DNA of 64,000 nucleotides from positions 1 through 64,000 of the forward strand of contig CAMDWJ010000003.1 of assembly GCA_945877815.1 (NCBI GenBank). Reading direction: 5' to 3'. This DNA comes from Caenispirillum bisanense (GTDB lineage Bacteria; Pseudomonadota; Alphaproteobacteria; Rhodospirillales; UBA2165). The translations under genes were made by a program, and so were the position numbers. How positions within the stretch are numbered: the first letter of the stretch is position 1; the number at the start of each line of letters is the position of its first letter. The notes below the pieces were generated by a model, which was not told the DNA's origin, made no database searches, and saw only the letters and a program-made list of their open reading frames with translations. This document shows positions 36,940 to 47,130 of this stretch, in pieces.

Positions 36940-38328
36940 GTGCGGCGAACGGGGTGGCATCTGGACCTGGCCAATGCTAGAGACCCCATTGTGAGCCTCA
37001 CCGAAAATGTCATCCACATGCTGCGCGGCACGAGTTTCGGCCGCGTGTTGCGTCATCGCAATTTCGTGCTGTTGGAAACCATGGGCTGGTTTGCAACCAC
37101 GGGTGTGTGGTTCTACCGCATCGGCATCGGCTGGCTCACCTGGGAGCTTACCCATTCCGGTGCGTGGCTGGGCTTTATTTCACTGGCCGAGGCCGCGCCC
37201 GCCATTCTGCTGAGCCCGATCGCCGGCGCCTATACCGACCGGTTCGACCGGCTGGTCATGGGACGAATCATTCAAATCCTCATGGTCCTTCTGACGGCAG
37301 CGTTGGCGGCGCTCACCATTCTCGATCTTGTGAACATCTGGATCCTGCTGGCCTTTTCTCTGCTTCACGGCATCGTCGCCTCGTTCTGGGCGCCGGTCCG
37401 CCACGCCATCGTCGCCAATGTCGTACCGCGCGAGGATCTCACGCCGGCCGTTGCCATTCATTCCATGCTGTTCAATGTCGCGCGTTTCCTGGGACCGGCT
37501 CTCGCCGTACCGATCATCGCGCTTTGGGGCATCGGTTACGCCTTCGCGGTCAATGCGATAGGTTATTTCGCTTACCTGATCGTGCTCTACATGATCACCC
37601 TCATCTATCCGGACGAACGCAACGAACGGCACGGCGGGATCGTCAGCGACGTCAAGGATGGTCTCATCTACGCGTTCACTCATCCGGCCCTCAAACATCT
37701 CTTCCTGATCGTCATCGTCGCCTCGATTTTCTTGCGTGCCTATTCCGAGTTGCTGGCCGGCATCGCCGATTCCATGTTTGGCCAGCAGGCCGAAGGATTT
37801 GCGATGCTCGTGTCAGTCACCGGCCTCGGCGCCATCGGCGGCGCGATCTGGATTTCTTTCCTGACCCACTCGCGCCGGGTTCTGCAGGCTTTCCACATTT
37901 CACTGGCACTGGGCCTAGTCTTCTTGACCATTTTTGCGGCCACAAACATCTTCTGGGTCGGGGTTGCCTCCTCGGCCGTCCTCGGCTTTGCGCTGACGGC
38001 CATGAATATCTCGGCCCAAGTCATGTTCCAGACCAGTGTCAAAGGTGTAATGCGCGGGCGGGTCATGAGTTTCTGGTCCATCGTCGCGCGCGCCGGCCCG
38101 GCCATCGGAGCCGTCATCGTCGGCGAGGCGGGGACTTGGCTGGGTTTCCAGGCACCGCTGCTCGGAACCGTCTTGCTGACAGCGGTGGTCGCTGCCTATG
38201 TTTATGGCAAGCGGCGTGAGATCGAAAATGGGCTCGATCGGGATATCCCGACCGGCGTTGTCGCGGTTCCCACAGCCGAAGCATCACCCGAAACCGCATT
38301 GCCGATGGAAAAACGTCCGGCGGAGTGA
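36940..38328 (+). CDS. MFS transporter (MFS_3/EntS-like group)
   Basis: A major facilitator with 12 predicted helices and about 440-460 residues. The cytoplasmic loop motif between helices 2 and 3 is [14 protein letters not shown], and [20 protein letters not shown] and [13 protein letters not shown] cover helices 4-5 and 7-8. This group (formerly DUF894) includes enterobactin exporter EntS and many unassigned exporters. The start is uncertain: GTG 36940, GTG 36991 and ATG 37018 ([16 protein letters not shown]) are all open; the last leaves a short N terminus usual for the family. It is transcribed after NnrU and just before lepA. Confidence 0.85.
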   Translation: MRRTGWHLDLANARDPIVSLTENVIHMLRGTSFGRVLRHRNFVLLETMGWFATTGVWFYRIGIGWLTWELTHSGAWLGFISLAEAAPAILLSPIAGAYTDRFDRLVMGRIIQILMVLLTAALAALTILDLVNIWILLAFSLLHGIVASFWAPVRHAIVANVVPREDLTPAVAIHSMLFNVARFLGPALAVPIIALWGIGYAFAVNAIGYFAYLIVLYMITLIYPDERNERHGGIVSDVKDGLIYAFTHPALKHLFLIVIVASIFLRAYSELLAGIADSMFGQQAEGFAMLVSVTGLGAIGGAIWISFLTHSRRVLQAFHISLALGLVFLTIFAATNIFWVGVASSAVLGFALTAMNISAQVMFQTSVKGVMRGRVMSFWSIVARAGPAIGAVIVGEAGTWLGFQAPLLGTVLLTAVVAAYVYGKRREIENGLDRDIPTGVVAVPTAEASPETALPMEKRPAE

Positions 38329-38342
38329 TAAGTAGCGCGCCC

Positions 38343-40142
38343 ATGACCGACCTCGCCCATATCCGTAACTTTGCCATCATCGCCCATATCGATCATGGCA
38401 AGTCGACGCTTGCCGACCGCCTGATCCAGAATTGCGGCGGCCTTGCCGAGCGCGAAATGAAGGAGCAGGTGCTCGATTCCATGGATATCGAGCGCGAGCG
38501 GGGAATCACAATCAAGGCGCAGACCGTGCGGCTCTCCTATCGGGCGAAAAATGGCGAGGATTACGTCCTCAATCTCATCGACACCCCGGGCCACGTCGAC
38601 TTTTCCTACGAAGTTAGCCGTTCGCTCGCCGCCTGCGAAGGCGCCCTACTGGTGGTCGACGCGTCGCAAGGCGTGGAAGCCCAGACGCTGGCCAATGCCT
38701 ATCTCGCGATCGAAGCCGGTCTGGAGATCGTGCCCGTCCTCAACAAAATCGACCTACCCGCCGCCGAACCGGACCGCGTGCGTCAGCAAATCGAGGATGT
38801 GGTCGGTATCGATGCGTCGGACGCCGTCATGATCTCCGCCAAAACCGGCATCGGCATAGGCGACGTTCTGGAAACGCTGGTCCATCGCCTGCCGGCACCC
38901 GTCGGCGATGCGGCTGCGCCGCTCAAAGCCCTGCTCGTCGATTCCTGGTACGACGCCTATCTCGGCGTGATGATTCTGGTGCGCGTAAAGGACGGCAAGC
39001 TCGCGCGCGGCATGAAGGTCCGGTTCATGGCGGGCGGCACCGTTCACCAGATCGATCAGGTCGGCGTTTTCACACCTAAGGCAAAACCGATCGACGAGCT
39101 CGGACCGGGCGACGTCGGCTATTTCACCGCCTCGATCAAAGCGGTCGCCGACACGCAAGTGGGCGATACCGTGACCGAGGACAAGCGCCCTGCGGAGGCG
39201 GCCCTCGCGGGTTTCAAGCCTTCGGTCCCGGTCGTTTTCTCGAGCCTTTTTCCCATCGACGCCGCCGATTTCGAAGATTTACGCGACAGCCTGGCAAAGT
39301 TGCGGCTCAACGATGCCTCGTTCGTGTACGAGCCGGAATCATCGGCTGCCCTCGGTTTCGGTTTTCGGTGCGGCTTTCTGGGCCTGTTGCATCTCGAAAT
39401 CGTGCAGGAGCGGCTTGAACGCGAATTCGATCTCGATCTCATCACAACGGCGCCCAGCGTCGTCTATCGCATCGAAATGACGAACGGCACACTGAAAGAA
39501 TTGCACAATCCCGCCGACATGCCCGATTCCGTCAAAATTGCAAAGATCGAGGAGCCTTGGATTCGGGCGACCATCTTGGTTCCCGATCAGCATCTGGGCG
39601 GCGTATTGCAGCTCTGCACCGAACGGCGCGGAGAGCAGATGGATCTAACTTATGTCGGCAACCGCGCGATGGTGGTCTATCGCCTGCCTCTCAACGAAGT
39701 GGTGTTCGATTTTTACGATCGGCTTAAATCGACGTCACGCGGTTACGCGAGTTTCGACTACCACATCGACGGTTACCGCGAGTCCGATCTGGTCAAAGTC
39801 TCGATCCTGGTCAACAACGAGCCGGTCGATGCGCTGTCCTTCATCGCCCATCGCGCCCAAGCCGAAGGCCGGGGCCGTTCCATCTGCTCGCGCCTGAAAG
39901 ATCTGATACCTCGACAATTGTTCAAGATTGCCGTCCAGGCCTCCATCGGGGGCAAGGTCATCGCGCGCGAAACGATTTCGGCGATGCGCAAAGACGTGAC
40001 CGCCAAATGCTACGGCGGCGACATTTCACGCAAGCGTAAGCTTCTGGACAAGCAGAAGGCCGGTAAAAAGCGGATGCGCCAGTTCGGCCAAGTGGAAATT
40101 CCGCAATCGGCCTTCCTGGCCGCGCTCAAAATGGGCGATTGA
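38343..40142 (+). CDS. lepA: elongation factor 4 (LepA), ribosome back-translocase GTPase
   Basis: The 599-residue translational GTPase binds stalled or mis-translocated ribosomes. The G-domain motifs are AHIDHGKST (P-loop), the switch [17 protein letters not shown] (G3) and NKIDLP (G4). EF4-specific features are present: [12 protein letters not shown] region, and the C-terminal [18 protein letters not shown]-type domain ending in [19 protein letters not shown]. The ATG at 38343 ([10 protein letters not shown]) matches the universal start; a GTG six codons earlier overlaps the MFS stop and is less likely. Confidence 0.96.
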   Translation: MTDLAHIRNFAIIAHIDHGKSTLADRLIQNCGGLAEREMKEQVLDSMDIERERGITIKAQTVRLSYRAKNGEDYVLNLIDTPGHVDFSYEVSRSLAACEGALLVVDASQGVEAQTLANAYLAIEAGLEIVPVLNKIDLPAAEPDRVRQQIEDVVGIDASDAVMISAKTGIGIGDVLETLVHRLPAPVGDAAAPLKALLVDSWYDAYLGVMILVRVKDGKLARGMKVRFMAGGTVHQIDQVGVFTPKAKPIDELGPGDVGYFTASIKAVADTQVGDTVTEDKRPAEAALAGFKPSVPVVFSSLFPIDAADFEDLRDSLAKLRLNDASFVYEPESSAALGFGFRCGFLGLLHLEIVQERLEREFDLDLITTAPSVVYRIEMTNGTLKELHNPADMPDSVKIAKIEEPWIRATILVPDQHLGGVLQLCTERRGEQMDLTYVGNRAMVVYRLPLNEVVFDFYDRLKSTSRGYASFDYHIDGYRESDLVKVSILVNNEPVDALSFIAHRAQAEGRGRSICSRLKDLIPRQLFKIAVQASIGGKVIARETISAMRKDVTAKCYGGDISRKRKLLDKQKAGKKRMRQFGQVEIPQSAFLAALKMGD

Positions 40143-40716
40143 AGCCGCCGCTTCCAGTCTGCCCGCTGCCATTCGTGCTGCCTGTGCCGCCGCCCTGCGG
40201 CGGGATATGGCACGCCGGCGGTACGACATCGGCCTGCTCGAGATACAGCGGGCCGAGTGTCGGATCGGCCCCGCCCTCGTCCGACGGAAACTTGGTCGGG
40301 TCGTATTCCTCAAGATCGCGATATTTAGACGGGATGCCGATATCCTCCTCGTCGGCTTCGCGCGCGGCCGCCACGATATCTTCGTAGGTGGCCTGGGGAT
40401 AGGCATCGAGATTGCCTTCCAGCGGATCGCCCGCCGGCCAATAGCGCCAGACCAGGACCGCTCCGGGCACTCCGAGCAAGAACCAACCCGGCAATGCCAG
40501 CAGGGGGAGTACTGCATAGTCCCAAATCAGCGGATTAAGCAGTTCGTCGACGCCGTCGCGGATCGCGTCGAAGAGATCGGGGACCAAAACCATCAAGACA
40601 TCGGCCGCGGCCATGGTGCCCCATTCGCGTGCAACCCCCTGCGCCGCCGTCTCTGCCGCGGCGGCGACAAAGGCGGCTGCCAAAAGGCTCCAACCCAATA
40701 ACCGCAGGGGATGCAT
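40126..40716 (-). CDS. small membrane protein of unknown function
   Basis: A 196-residue protein with no recognisable family. It has a signal-like hydrophobic N terminus ([20 protein letters not shown]) and a second hydrophobic segment around residues 68-90 ([20 protein letters not shown]). The C-terminal 100 residues are acidic, then Gly/Ser/Thr-rich, with [18 protein letters not shown] and a Pro-rich end. It probably spans the inner membrane with a cytoplasmic or periplasmic disordered tail. Its end overlaps the last 17 bases of lepA on the other strand. Confidence 0.7.
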   Translation of the reverse strand: MHPLRLLGWSLLAAAFVAAAAETAAQGVAREWGTMAAADVLMVLVPDLFDAIRDGVDELLNPLIWDYAVLPLLALPGWFLLGVPGAVLVWRYWPAGDPLEGNLDAYPQATYEDIVAAAREADEEDIGIPSKYRDLEEYDPTKFPSDEGGADPTLGPLYLEQADVVPPACHIPPQGGGTGSTNGSGQTGSGGFNRPF

Positions 40717-40773
40717 TGAGTCAGATTAGCAGGGTTCCCCACTTTCACCCAAACTGTTTATGATGGTGGCACA

Positions 40774-43092
40774 ATGAAGCCCTTTTTCGATTCAACTTTA
40801 CCGCGTAGTGGCGATTATGTATTAAGCGCCCCGGTCGCGATTATACTCGGTTTGGGCGTTCTCATATCCGTCCTGATCGCCCAAGCGATTCAATCGAGCC
40901 AGGTCCGGCAGGCAAAAGCCGATTTTCAGCTCGCCTCGGAACAGATGATCAATCTCATCGAGGACCGGGTCGACAACCAGATCGAACTCATTCGCTCGAT
41001 CGTCTCCTTCTTCAACAGTTCCCGCGGAATCGACCGCAACGACTTCAAGTCCTTTGTGGCAGATTCCCTGCATCGCCACCCTTCAATTCAGTTGGTCGGC
41101 TGGGCTCCGCGCATTCCCGCGTCCGAACGGGCGTCATTCGAACAGACGGTCCGCGCAGAAGGGCTGAATAACTACCGGATCAACGAACGGAGCATCGATG
41201 GACGGGCCATACTGGCGTCGCCGCGCCCGGAATATTTCCCCAACCAGTTCCTGCAACCCACGCCCAATACGGAAAGCACGTTCGGCCTCGATCACGCGTC
41301 AGATCCAATACGTCGCGCGGCTCTCGAACGCGCACGCGATAGCGCCGAGCTTGTCTTCACCGATCGCATCGAACTGGCACTGGCAACCGAGAACCGCACA
41401 GCTATTTTAGCCTATGCGCCGGTCTTTCGCGGCGGCAAAAAGCCCGATACGACCGAAGCCAGGCGCGACGAACTTGTCGGATATGCCTACGGCGTCGTCC
41501 GGCCCTCCAGCATCATTCAAGAATTTCTTGAAACCAATCGGACATTAACCGCGCATAAAAAGTTCGGCATGCGGATCGATGTTTTCGATTCGACCGATGC
41601 GATGTTTCCGAAGCATCTCTTTTTCTACAGTTCGGTCGCCGGCGGCTCGGCAAACGATTCCTCGAATAAGATCGTCAAGGGGCCGAACGACCTTGTCAGC
41701 ACGGCGTTGTTCGGCGGCCGGCAATGGACCTTCGTGTCGCGACCTTCCGACGGCGTTGTTGCCGGCCAGATCGCGTCACAGACCCTGATTGCATTCGGCG
41801 GGCTGCTTTTCCTCAGTCTTTTTCTGACAGCTTATCTCCATTCCGTCATCACCCGCTCACGCGCGATCGAAGCCCAAGTCAGCCTGCGCACTAACGAACT
41901 GATTCTGACCAACGAACTCTTGAGCAAAAGCGAAGAGCGCTTTCGGATCATTACAGATTCGGTTCCCGCGTTGATCGCCTATGTCGACTGCGATCTGATC
42001 TATCGATTCGCCAATCAGCGATATCAGGAAATCGGCGTGGACCCGATCGCCCTCATCGGAAAATCCGTCGCGGACGTCCAGCGCGGGCAACCCTATGAAA
42101 CCGTGAGGCCCTATTTCGAAAGGGCTGCGCGCGGCGAACATGTCAGTCTCGAACTCACGGGAAAAAATTCAAACGGCACGTTGCGCTATAGGTCCATCGT
42201 TTGCACCCCCGACATCAGCAATGGCGTGCCGCGCGGATTTTATATCCTCGGACGCGATATTACGACCGAGCGCGCGGCAGAAAACGAATTAAAGCGTGCC
42301 TATGCATTGCTGCGTGACAGCGAAGATCGCATTCGTCTCATCGCCAATTCGGTGCCGGCCCTCATCGCCTATATCGATAAGAATCTGATCTACCGTTTTG
42401 CCAATCAGCGTTACCGCGATATCGGCGTGGATCCTGAAAACCTGATCGGAAAATCGATAACGGATCTTCGCTACGACGGCTGGACTGAGACGGTCCGACC
42501 GTATTACGAGCGCGCCGCGCGTGGCGAAACCGTAAGCTTCGAACTTACGACAAGCGATAAAAGCGGCCAAAAACGCCATCGGACAATCGATTGCACGCCC
42601 GATATCTTCGGCGACGAGGTTCGCGGCTTCTATATTCTGGGCCGTGACGTGACCGAGCAGCGCGATGCACAGAACGAGATCAGCCGTGCCCACGATCTTT
42701 TGCGCAGCAGCGAGGAGCGGCTGCGCGTCATTACAAATTCATTGCCTGCCTTAATCGCGCACGTTGATCGCGACATGGTCGTGAGTTATGCGAACGAGCG
42801 CTTCAATGTCCTGAGCATCGATTCCCACGATGTCATCGGCAAACCATTGCGAAACGTCGTCGGCGAGGAACGCTATTCACTTCTTCGCGTGGCTTGCGAG
42901 CGCGCATTGCTGGGCGAACCATCGCAATCGGAAATTTCCGTATCCACCCAGGACGGACGTCCGATTTCGATTTTGACCGACTACACCCCCAATGCCGCTC
43001 GCAACGGGCAGGTCGACGGTTTCTATTTTGTTGCATTGAACGTCACAGCTCAGCGAACACTTGAAATCGAGCTCGATCGTTTCTTCCGTTAA
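40774..43092 (+). CDS. CHASE-domain sensor with three PAS domains (N-terminal part of a split hybrid kinase)
   Basis: The 772-residue protein has a first membrane helix (VAIILGLGVLISVLIAQAI), an extracytoplasmic CHASE domain (about 45-310; LVGWAPRIPASERASFE and AYAPVFRGGKKP) and a second helix (LIAFGGLLFLSLFLTAYLH). Three PAS domains follow (about 380-500, 510-630, 640-765). The first two are near duplicates, each with VPALIAY, IYRFANQRY and RGFYILGRD. There is no kinase domain before the TAA at 43090-43092. The following codons continue in the same frame as SLNFMSVATFDGF, the usual entry to a next PAS domain, so this and the next gene were probably one protein. Confidence 0.85.
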   Translation: MKPFFDSTLPRSGDYVLSAPVAIILGLGVLISVLIAQAIQSSQVRQAKADFQLASEQMINLIEDRVDNQIELIRSIVSFFNSSRGIDRNDFKSFVADSLHRHPSIQLVGWAPRIPASERASFEQTVRAEGLNNYRINERSIDGRAILASPRPEYFPNQFLQPTPNTESTFGLDHASDPIRRAALERARDSAELVFTDRIELALATENRTAILAYAPVFRGGKKPDTTEARRDELVGYAYGVVRPSSIIQEFLETNRTLTAHKKFGMRIDVFDSTDAMFPKHLFFYSSVAGGSANDSSNKIVKGPNDLVSTALFGGRQWTFVSRPSDGVVAGQIASQTLIAFGGLLFLSLFLTAYLHSVITRSRAIEAQVSLRTNELILTNELLSKSEERFRIITDSVPALIAYVDCDLIYRFANQRYQEIGVDPIALIGKSVADVQRGQPYETVRPYFERAARGEHVSLELTGKNSNGTLRYRSIVCTPDISNGVPRGFYILGRDITTERAAENELKRAYALLRDSEDRIRLIANSVPALIAYIDKNLIYRFANQRYRDIGVDPENLIGKSITDLRYDGWTETVRPYYERAARGETVSFELTTSDKSGQKRHRTIDCTPDIFGDEVRGFYILGRDVTEQRDAQNEISRAHDLLRSSEERLRVITNSLPALIAHVDRDMVVSYANERFNVLSIDSHDVIGKPLRNVVGEERYSLLRVACERALLGEPSQSEISVSTQDGRPISILTDYTPNAARNGQVDGFYFVALNVTAQRTLEIELDRFFR

Positions 43093-43104
43093 TCGCTGAA
43101 CTTC

Positions 43105-44916
43105 ATGTCCGTCGCGACCTTCGACGGCTTCCTGCGCCGATTCAACGATACCTGGATAACCGCCCTCGGCTACGATCACGACGAGTTGATATCGACGCCT
43201 TATATCAATTTTATTCATCCTGACGATAGAGTGAAGACCGAGACCGCGATGAAACGCCTGGAAACCGAAGGAGACGTGACGAATCTCGAAATTCGCATGC
43301 TCCATAACGACGGCAGCGATCGCGTTGTTCTGTGGAATGCGATTGCCAATCGACACGAACGCCAGATATACGCAACGGGCCATGACATTACCGCCATCAA
43401 GGCCATCGACCGCATGAAGGACGAATTCGTTTCGACCGTGAGTCATGAGTTGCGCACCCCCCTGACCTCCATCAAAGGGGCGCTCGGACTCATGCGTGCG
43501 AAAAAACTTGGCGCGCTGTCGGCCGACATGAATACGATGCTGGAGATCGCCTATAAAAATTGCGACCGACTTGTTTTGTTGATCAACGACATTCTCGACG
43601 TCGAGAAAATAGAGGCCGGGAAAATGGATTTCCGGTTCGATTCCGTCGATATTGTCGCATGCGTGCGCAATGCGCTCGTGGCAAACCAATCATATGCCGA
43701 TCAATTTGGCGTTCAATTGACGCTCAAAACGGATATGTCGTCGGCGTTCGTGCGCGGAGATGAAGGCCGCATGATGCAGGTCATGGCGAATCTTCTTTCA
43801 AATGCCGCCAAATTTACTCATAAGAACGATACTGTAATTATCGGCGTCAATCGCTTCGGCGGTAAAATCCGTATTTCGGTGCAGGACCACGGCATCGGAA
43901 TTGCTGAGGGCTTTCGCCGTCACATTTTCGAGAAATTCTCGCAACACGATTCATCCGATCGGCGCAAAGTCAGCGGCACCGGCCTTGGACTCAACATCGT
44001 GCGCAACATCGTCGAACGGCACGGCGGACTGATCCATTTCGATACCAAAATTGGCCAGGGCACGACATTTTACGTCGATATACCCGAAATTGTACCCGCG
44101 ACCACGAACGAGGATGCGCAATCGGCGTCCCGCATCCTGATCTGCGGGGACGATCCCGATGTAGCGATGGTTTTGCGCAAGACCATAGAAAGCTGCGGAT
44201 ATACCGTGGATGTTGCATTGAGCGCGGCCGAAGCGGTCGCGTTGCTCGAACAACATAACTATGCCGGCATGACCCTCGATCTTGTTCTGCCCGATATCAG
44301 TGGCATCGAATTCTTCAAACGTCTGCGCGCCAACCCGCGGACTCATCTTTTGCCGATCATCATCGTTTCGGCCACAGCGACGGAAAGCATCGAAAAAATC
44401 AACGGCAGTGCAATCAATGTCGTGGACTGGCTCGACAAGCCCTTCGACGAACAACGTCTGACCAACGCAGTTCGCGCCGCAATCGCAATGAGCGTAAATT
44501 CGTCCTATCGCGTTCTCCATATCGAAGACGATTCGGACCTTGTCCAGGTCGTTGCCCGCCAGATCGGTGCGGCCGCCTCCTTTGTTTCGTCGAGCACCAT
44601 AGCCGCAGCCAAGCAACTCTTGGGGCGAGAACGGTTCGATCTTGTTATCCTAGACCTCACCCTTCCCGATCGACGCGGAGAGGAATTACTGCCGCTGATG
44701 CAAAATCCGGACGGAAAACCGATTCCCGTCATCATATTCTCAGCGCTTGAAGTGCCTACCGAAATTGCTCAACGTGTCCGAGCCGTCTTGATCAAAACGC
44801 GGTCGACGGATCGGATGCTTATCGATGCAATCGACGAGTTGATCGTGCGCAACGGCAAGATTTCGAGTGACGGCGAACAGATGATTCCGGCCAACGGACT
44901 TAACGCTCATAGCTAA
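43105..44916 (+). CDS. PAS-hybrid histidine kinase with two receiver domains
   Basis: A 603-residue soluble kinase as written. A PAS domain (1-100; YINFIHPDDRV and ATGHDITAIKA) leads to the dimerisation helix with H114 in TVSHELRTPLTSIKG. The ATPase has N-box LLSNAAKF, G1 DHGIGIAEG and G2 GTGLGLNIV. Two receiver domains follow: the first starts RILICGDDPD with TLDLVLPDISG, the second RVLHIEDDSD with LVILDLTLPDRRG. It directly continues the CHASE/PAS frame behind a TAA; the proposed ATG at 43105 lies within the PAS entry, so initiation here is doubtful. Response regulators follow at once. Confidence 0.85.
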   Translation: MSVATFDGFLRRFNDTWITALGYDHDELISTPYINFIHPDDRVKTETAMKRLETEGDVTNLEIRMLHNDGSDRVVLWNAIANRHERQIYATGHDITAIKAIDRMKDEFVSTVSHELRTPLTSIKGALGLMRAKKLGALSADMNTMLEIAYKNCDRLVLLINDILDVEKIEAGKMDFRFDSVDIVACVRNALVANQSYADQFGVQLTLKTDMSSAFVRGDEGRMMQVMANLLSNAAKFTHKNDTVIIGVNRFGGKIRISVQDHGIGIAEGFRRHIFEKFSQHDSSDRRKVSGTGLGLNIVRNIVERHGGLIHFDTKIGQGTTFYVDIPEIVPATTNEDAQSASRILICGDDPDVAMVLRKTIESCGYTVDVALSAAEAVALLEQHNYAGMTLDLVLPDISGIEFFKRLRANPRTHLLPIIIVSATATESIEKINGSAINVVDWLDKPFDEQRLTNAVRAAIAMSVNSSYRVLHIEDDSDLVQVVARQIGAAASFVSSSTIAAAKQLLGRERFDLVILDLTLPDRRGEELLPLMQNPDGKPIPVIIFSALEVPTEIAQRVRAVLIKTRSTDRMLIDAIDELIVRNGKISSDGEQMIPANGLNAHS

Positions 44917-44923
44917 TCGCCCA

Positions 44924-45304
44924 TTGCACCGCATTTTGCACGTCGAGGACGAAGACGATATCCGTACGATCGCAAAATTGACCTTGGAAGCGCTCGGCGG
45001 CTTCGAGGTCGAATCGTGCGAGTCCGGTTCGCAAGCGATCGCCCGCGTGGCGGCCTTTAACCCGGACCTGATCCTGCTCGATGTCATGATGCCGGGGATG
45101 GACGGCCCCATGACCTTGGCTGAGCTGCGCAAATTGCCCGCCACCGCCCACACCCCGGTCGTGTTCATGACGGCTAAGGCACAGCCCCATGAGATCGCCA
45201 AATTTCGCGAATTGGGCGCGATCGACGTTGTCACCAAGCCGTTCGATCCGCAGGCGCTGTGCGAAAATCTCGACGCCATTTGGCGTCGCTTCGAGGAGGC
45301 CTGA
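44924..45304 (+). CDS. single-domain response regulator (CheY-like)
   Basis: A 126-residue receiver domain with the acidic pair in HVEDEDDIR, phosphorylation Asp in LILLDVMMPGMDGP, Thr in FMTAKAQ and Lys in VVTKPFDP. No output domain is attached, so it may shuttle phosphate or bind a partner. The start is read as TTG at 44924, seven bases after the kinase stop. The next gene overlaps its stop as TGATG. The locus forms one operon from the sensor to this point. Confidence 0.87.
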   Translation: MHRILHVEDEDDIRTIAKLTLEALGGFEVESCESGSQAIARVAAFNPDLILLDVMMPGMDGPMTLAELRKLPATAHTPVVFMTAKAQPHEIAKFRELGAIDVVTKPFDPQALCENLDAIWRRFEEA

Positions 45305-46533
45305 TGCAACCGCTGACGATACTGATCGTCGATGACGATGCGGAAACGGCCGAGATGCGCGCCCTGGTTCTGGGGACAGCTGGACATCGAGTTGAAACTC
45401 TGACCTCCAGCGTCAAAGCCGTTGAACAACTCGAGCGCAACCCGCCCGATCTGCTGATCGTCGATATCATGATGCCCGAGCTCGACGGCCTCGAACTGAT
45501 CAAGCGCGTCCGCCGGAACCCCCGGCTCAAGGATCTGAAGATCATTGTCATGTCCGCAAAAGCCTATGAATTCGATCGCAAACGCGCGATGGAAATGGGC
45601 GCCGACGGGTTCATTCCGAAATCGATCAAAATCGAATTGCTCGAAGAGCAGATCACCAAGATCGTCGAAGACAAAATGACGCTGAGTTATTGGGGCGTGC
45701 ACGGAACCCTGCCGGTACCGGGGGCCGGAACGCTGCGCTACGGAGGCAATACCTCTTGTGTCACCCTGGAATTCGCGAGCGGGCGGATGCTCATTTTCGA
45801 TGCCGGCACCGGCATCAAGGCTTTGTCGAACCATTTGATGAAGCTGGGTCGGACGCGCCTGGAGGCGAAGATTCTGATCTCGCATCCCCACTGGGATCAT
45901 ATCAATGCGCTGCCCTTCTTCGCACCGATGTTCATACCCGGCAATGAATTTGAAATTCTGGGCGCCACTCACGGCGACAAATCCATGCGTGAGATGATCG
46001 CGGCGCAGATGGACGATGTTTATTTTCCCATCACATTGAAGGAATTCGGCGCCCGTGTTTTTTTCCGCGACCTTCGACAGGAAAAATTTGTCATCGACGA
46101 CACGATCCAGATCGAAACCCTGCTCCTGAGCCATCCGGGCTATTGCCTGGGCTATCGCGTCAATTTCAAGGGACGGTCGATCTGCTACGTCACCGACAAC
46201 GAGCTCTATTTCGACGACGACCCGTCATACAATCCAAAATACGTTGCCGATCTGACGCGCTTCGTCTCGGGCACCGACATCCTCATCACCGACTGCACCT
46301 ATTTCGATGCGGAATACCGCACTAAGGTCAATTGGGGGCATTCATGCGTCAGCAGGGTCGCGGAGCTTGCCCAGACGGCTCAAGTCAAATCCCTCCACCT
46401 ATTCCATCATGACCCCGACCACGACGACGACACAATCGACCGAAAGCTGGAGGCCGCCAAAACGGCTCTCGGCGCCATGAATTCATCGGTCGACTGCGTA
46501 GCGCCGGCCGAAGGCGCGATTTTCCGCATTTAA
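45304..46533 (+). CDS. response regulator fused to a metallo-beta-lactamase-fold hydrolase
   Basis: A 409-residue protein. Residues 1-120 are a receiver domain (DDD at 10-12, phospho-acceptor D54 in LIVDIMMPELDG, K106). Residues about 125-409 are a metallo-beta-lactamase-fold hydrolase beginning YWGVHGTLPVPGAG and YGGNTSCVTLEF. The metal ligands are H194-x-H196-x-D198-H199 in SHPHWDHIN, D330 in ITDCTYFD and a His pair in FHHDPDHDDD. This layout is nearest to phosphodiesterase-like members of the fold. The activity is probably under control of phosphorylation. The ATG at 45304 overlaps the preceding stop; the frame is open to 45259. Confidence 0.88.
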   Translation: MQPLTILIVDDDAETAEMRALVLGTAGHRVETLTSSVKAVEQLERNPPDLLIVDIMMPELDGLELIKRVRRNPRLKDLKIIVMSAKAYEFDRKRAMEMGADGFIPKSIKIELLEEQITKIVEDKMTLSYWGVHGTLPVPGAGTLRYGGNTSCVTLEFASGRMLIFDAGTGIKALSNHLMKLGRTRLEAKILISHPHWDHINALPFFAPMFIPGNEFEILGATHGDKSMREMIAAQMDDVYFPITLKEFGARVFFRDLRQEKFVIDDTIQIETLLLSHPGYCLGYRVNFKGRSICYVTDNELYFDDDPSYNPKYVADLTRFVSGTDILITDCTYFDAEYRTKVNWGHSCVSRVAELAQTAQVKSLHLFHHDPDHDDDTIDRKLEAAKTALGAMNSSVDCVAPAEGAIFRI

Positions 46534-46571
46534 AGCCGAGAGGCGCTTCATAACGGAGCGATACAGCATAT

Positions 46572-46943
46572 ATGACCACACCACGCCGCATATTCATTGT
46601 CGACGACGATCAGAACAGCATCGCCCTCATAACGACGCTTCTCGAGGCGCGCGGACATACGATCAGATCGAACCTGGTCGCGGATCAGGCCATATCGCAA
46701 ATTGTGGACATGCGACCCCACATTGTCCTGGTGGATCTCATGATGGCGGCGCTCGACGGATATGCATTGGCCGGCGAGCTCAAACGGCGTCCCGAACTGA
46801 GCGACACGAAAGTTGTCATGGTTTCGGCTCGAACAGGTGCGATCTGGAGCGAACGCTCCAAGACCGCTGGGCTCGACGGCTATGTCACCAAACCGATCGA
46901 TATCGCAACTTTCGCCGAACGGGTCGAATCTTTCCTGCCATGA
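46572..46943 (+). CDS. single-domain response regulator
   Basis: A 123-residue receiver domain: FIVDDDQNSIAL, phospho-acceptor Asp in IVLVDLMMAALDGYAL, MVSARTG and the Lys in YVTKPIDI. It follows the REC-hydrolase gene by 38 bases and is the last gene before tRNA-Ser. There is no effector domain. In the layout it is probably a second phosphate acceptor or a regulator of the kinase. Confidence 0.87.
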   Translation: MTTPRRIFIVDDDQNSIALITTLLEARGHTIRSNLVADQAISQIVDMRPHIVLVDLMMAALDGYALAGELKRRPELSDTKVVMVSARTGAIWSERSKTAGLDGYVTKPIDIATFAERVESFLP

Positions 46944-47040
46944 CGAAGCGGACCACCCTATCGAAGTCGGTTGCGGGGGCAATCGGCGCACGCTAGGTTG
47001 CGCGCCGGCTCGGGGAGGCAACCATCCCCAGGCTGCGTGT

Positions 47041-47130
47041 GGAGGGATGGCCGAGCGGTTGAAGGCGCACGCTTGGAAAGCGTGTATACGTTAACGCGTA
47101 TCGTGGGTTCGAATCCCACTCCCTCCGCCA
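47041..47130 (+). tRNA. tRNA-Ser (anticodon GGA)
   Basis: A full class II tRNA with a long variable arm. The 7-bp acceptor stem GGAGGGA pairs with TCCCTCC, followed by discriminator G and an encoded CCA. The anticodon stem CACGC/GCGTG encloses TTGGAAA, giving anticodon GGA for UCC/UCU serine codons. The variable arm TATACGTTAACGCGTATC forms a stem, and the T-loop is GTTCGAATC. The 3' side of tRNA-Ser genes is a common target for integrases, and accessory sequence follows here. Confidence 0.97.
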
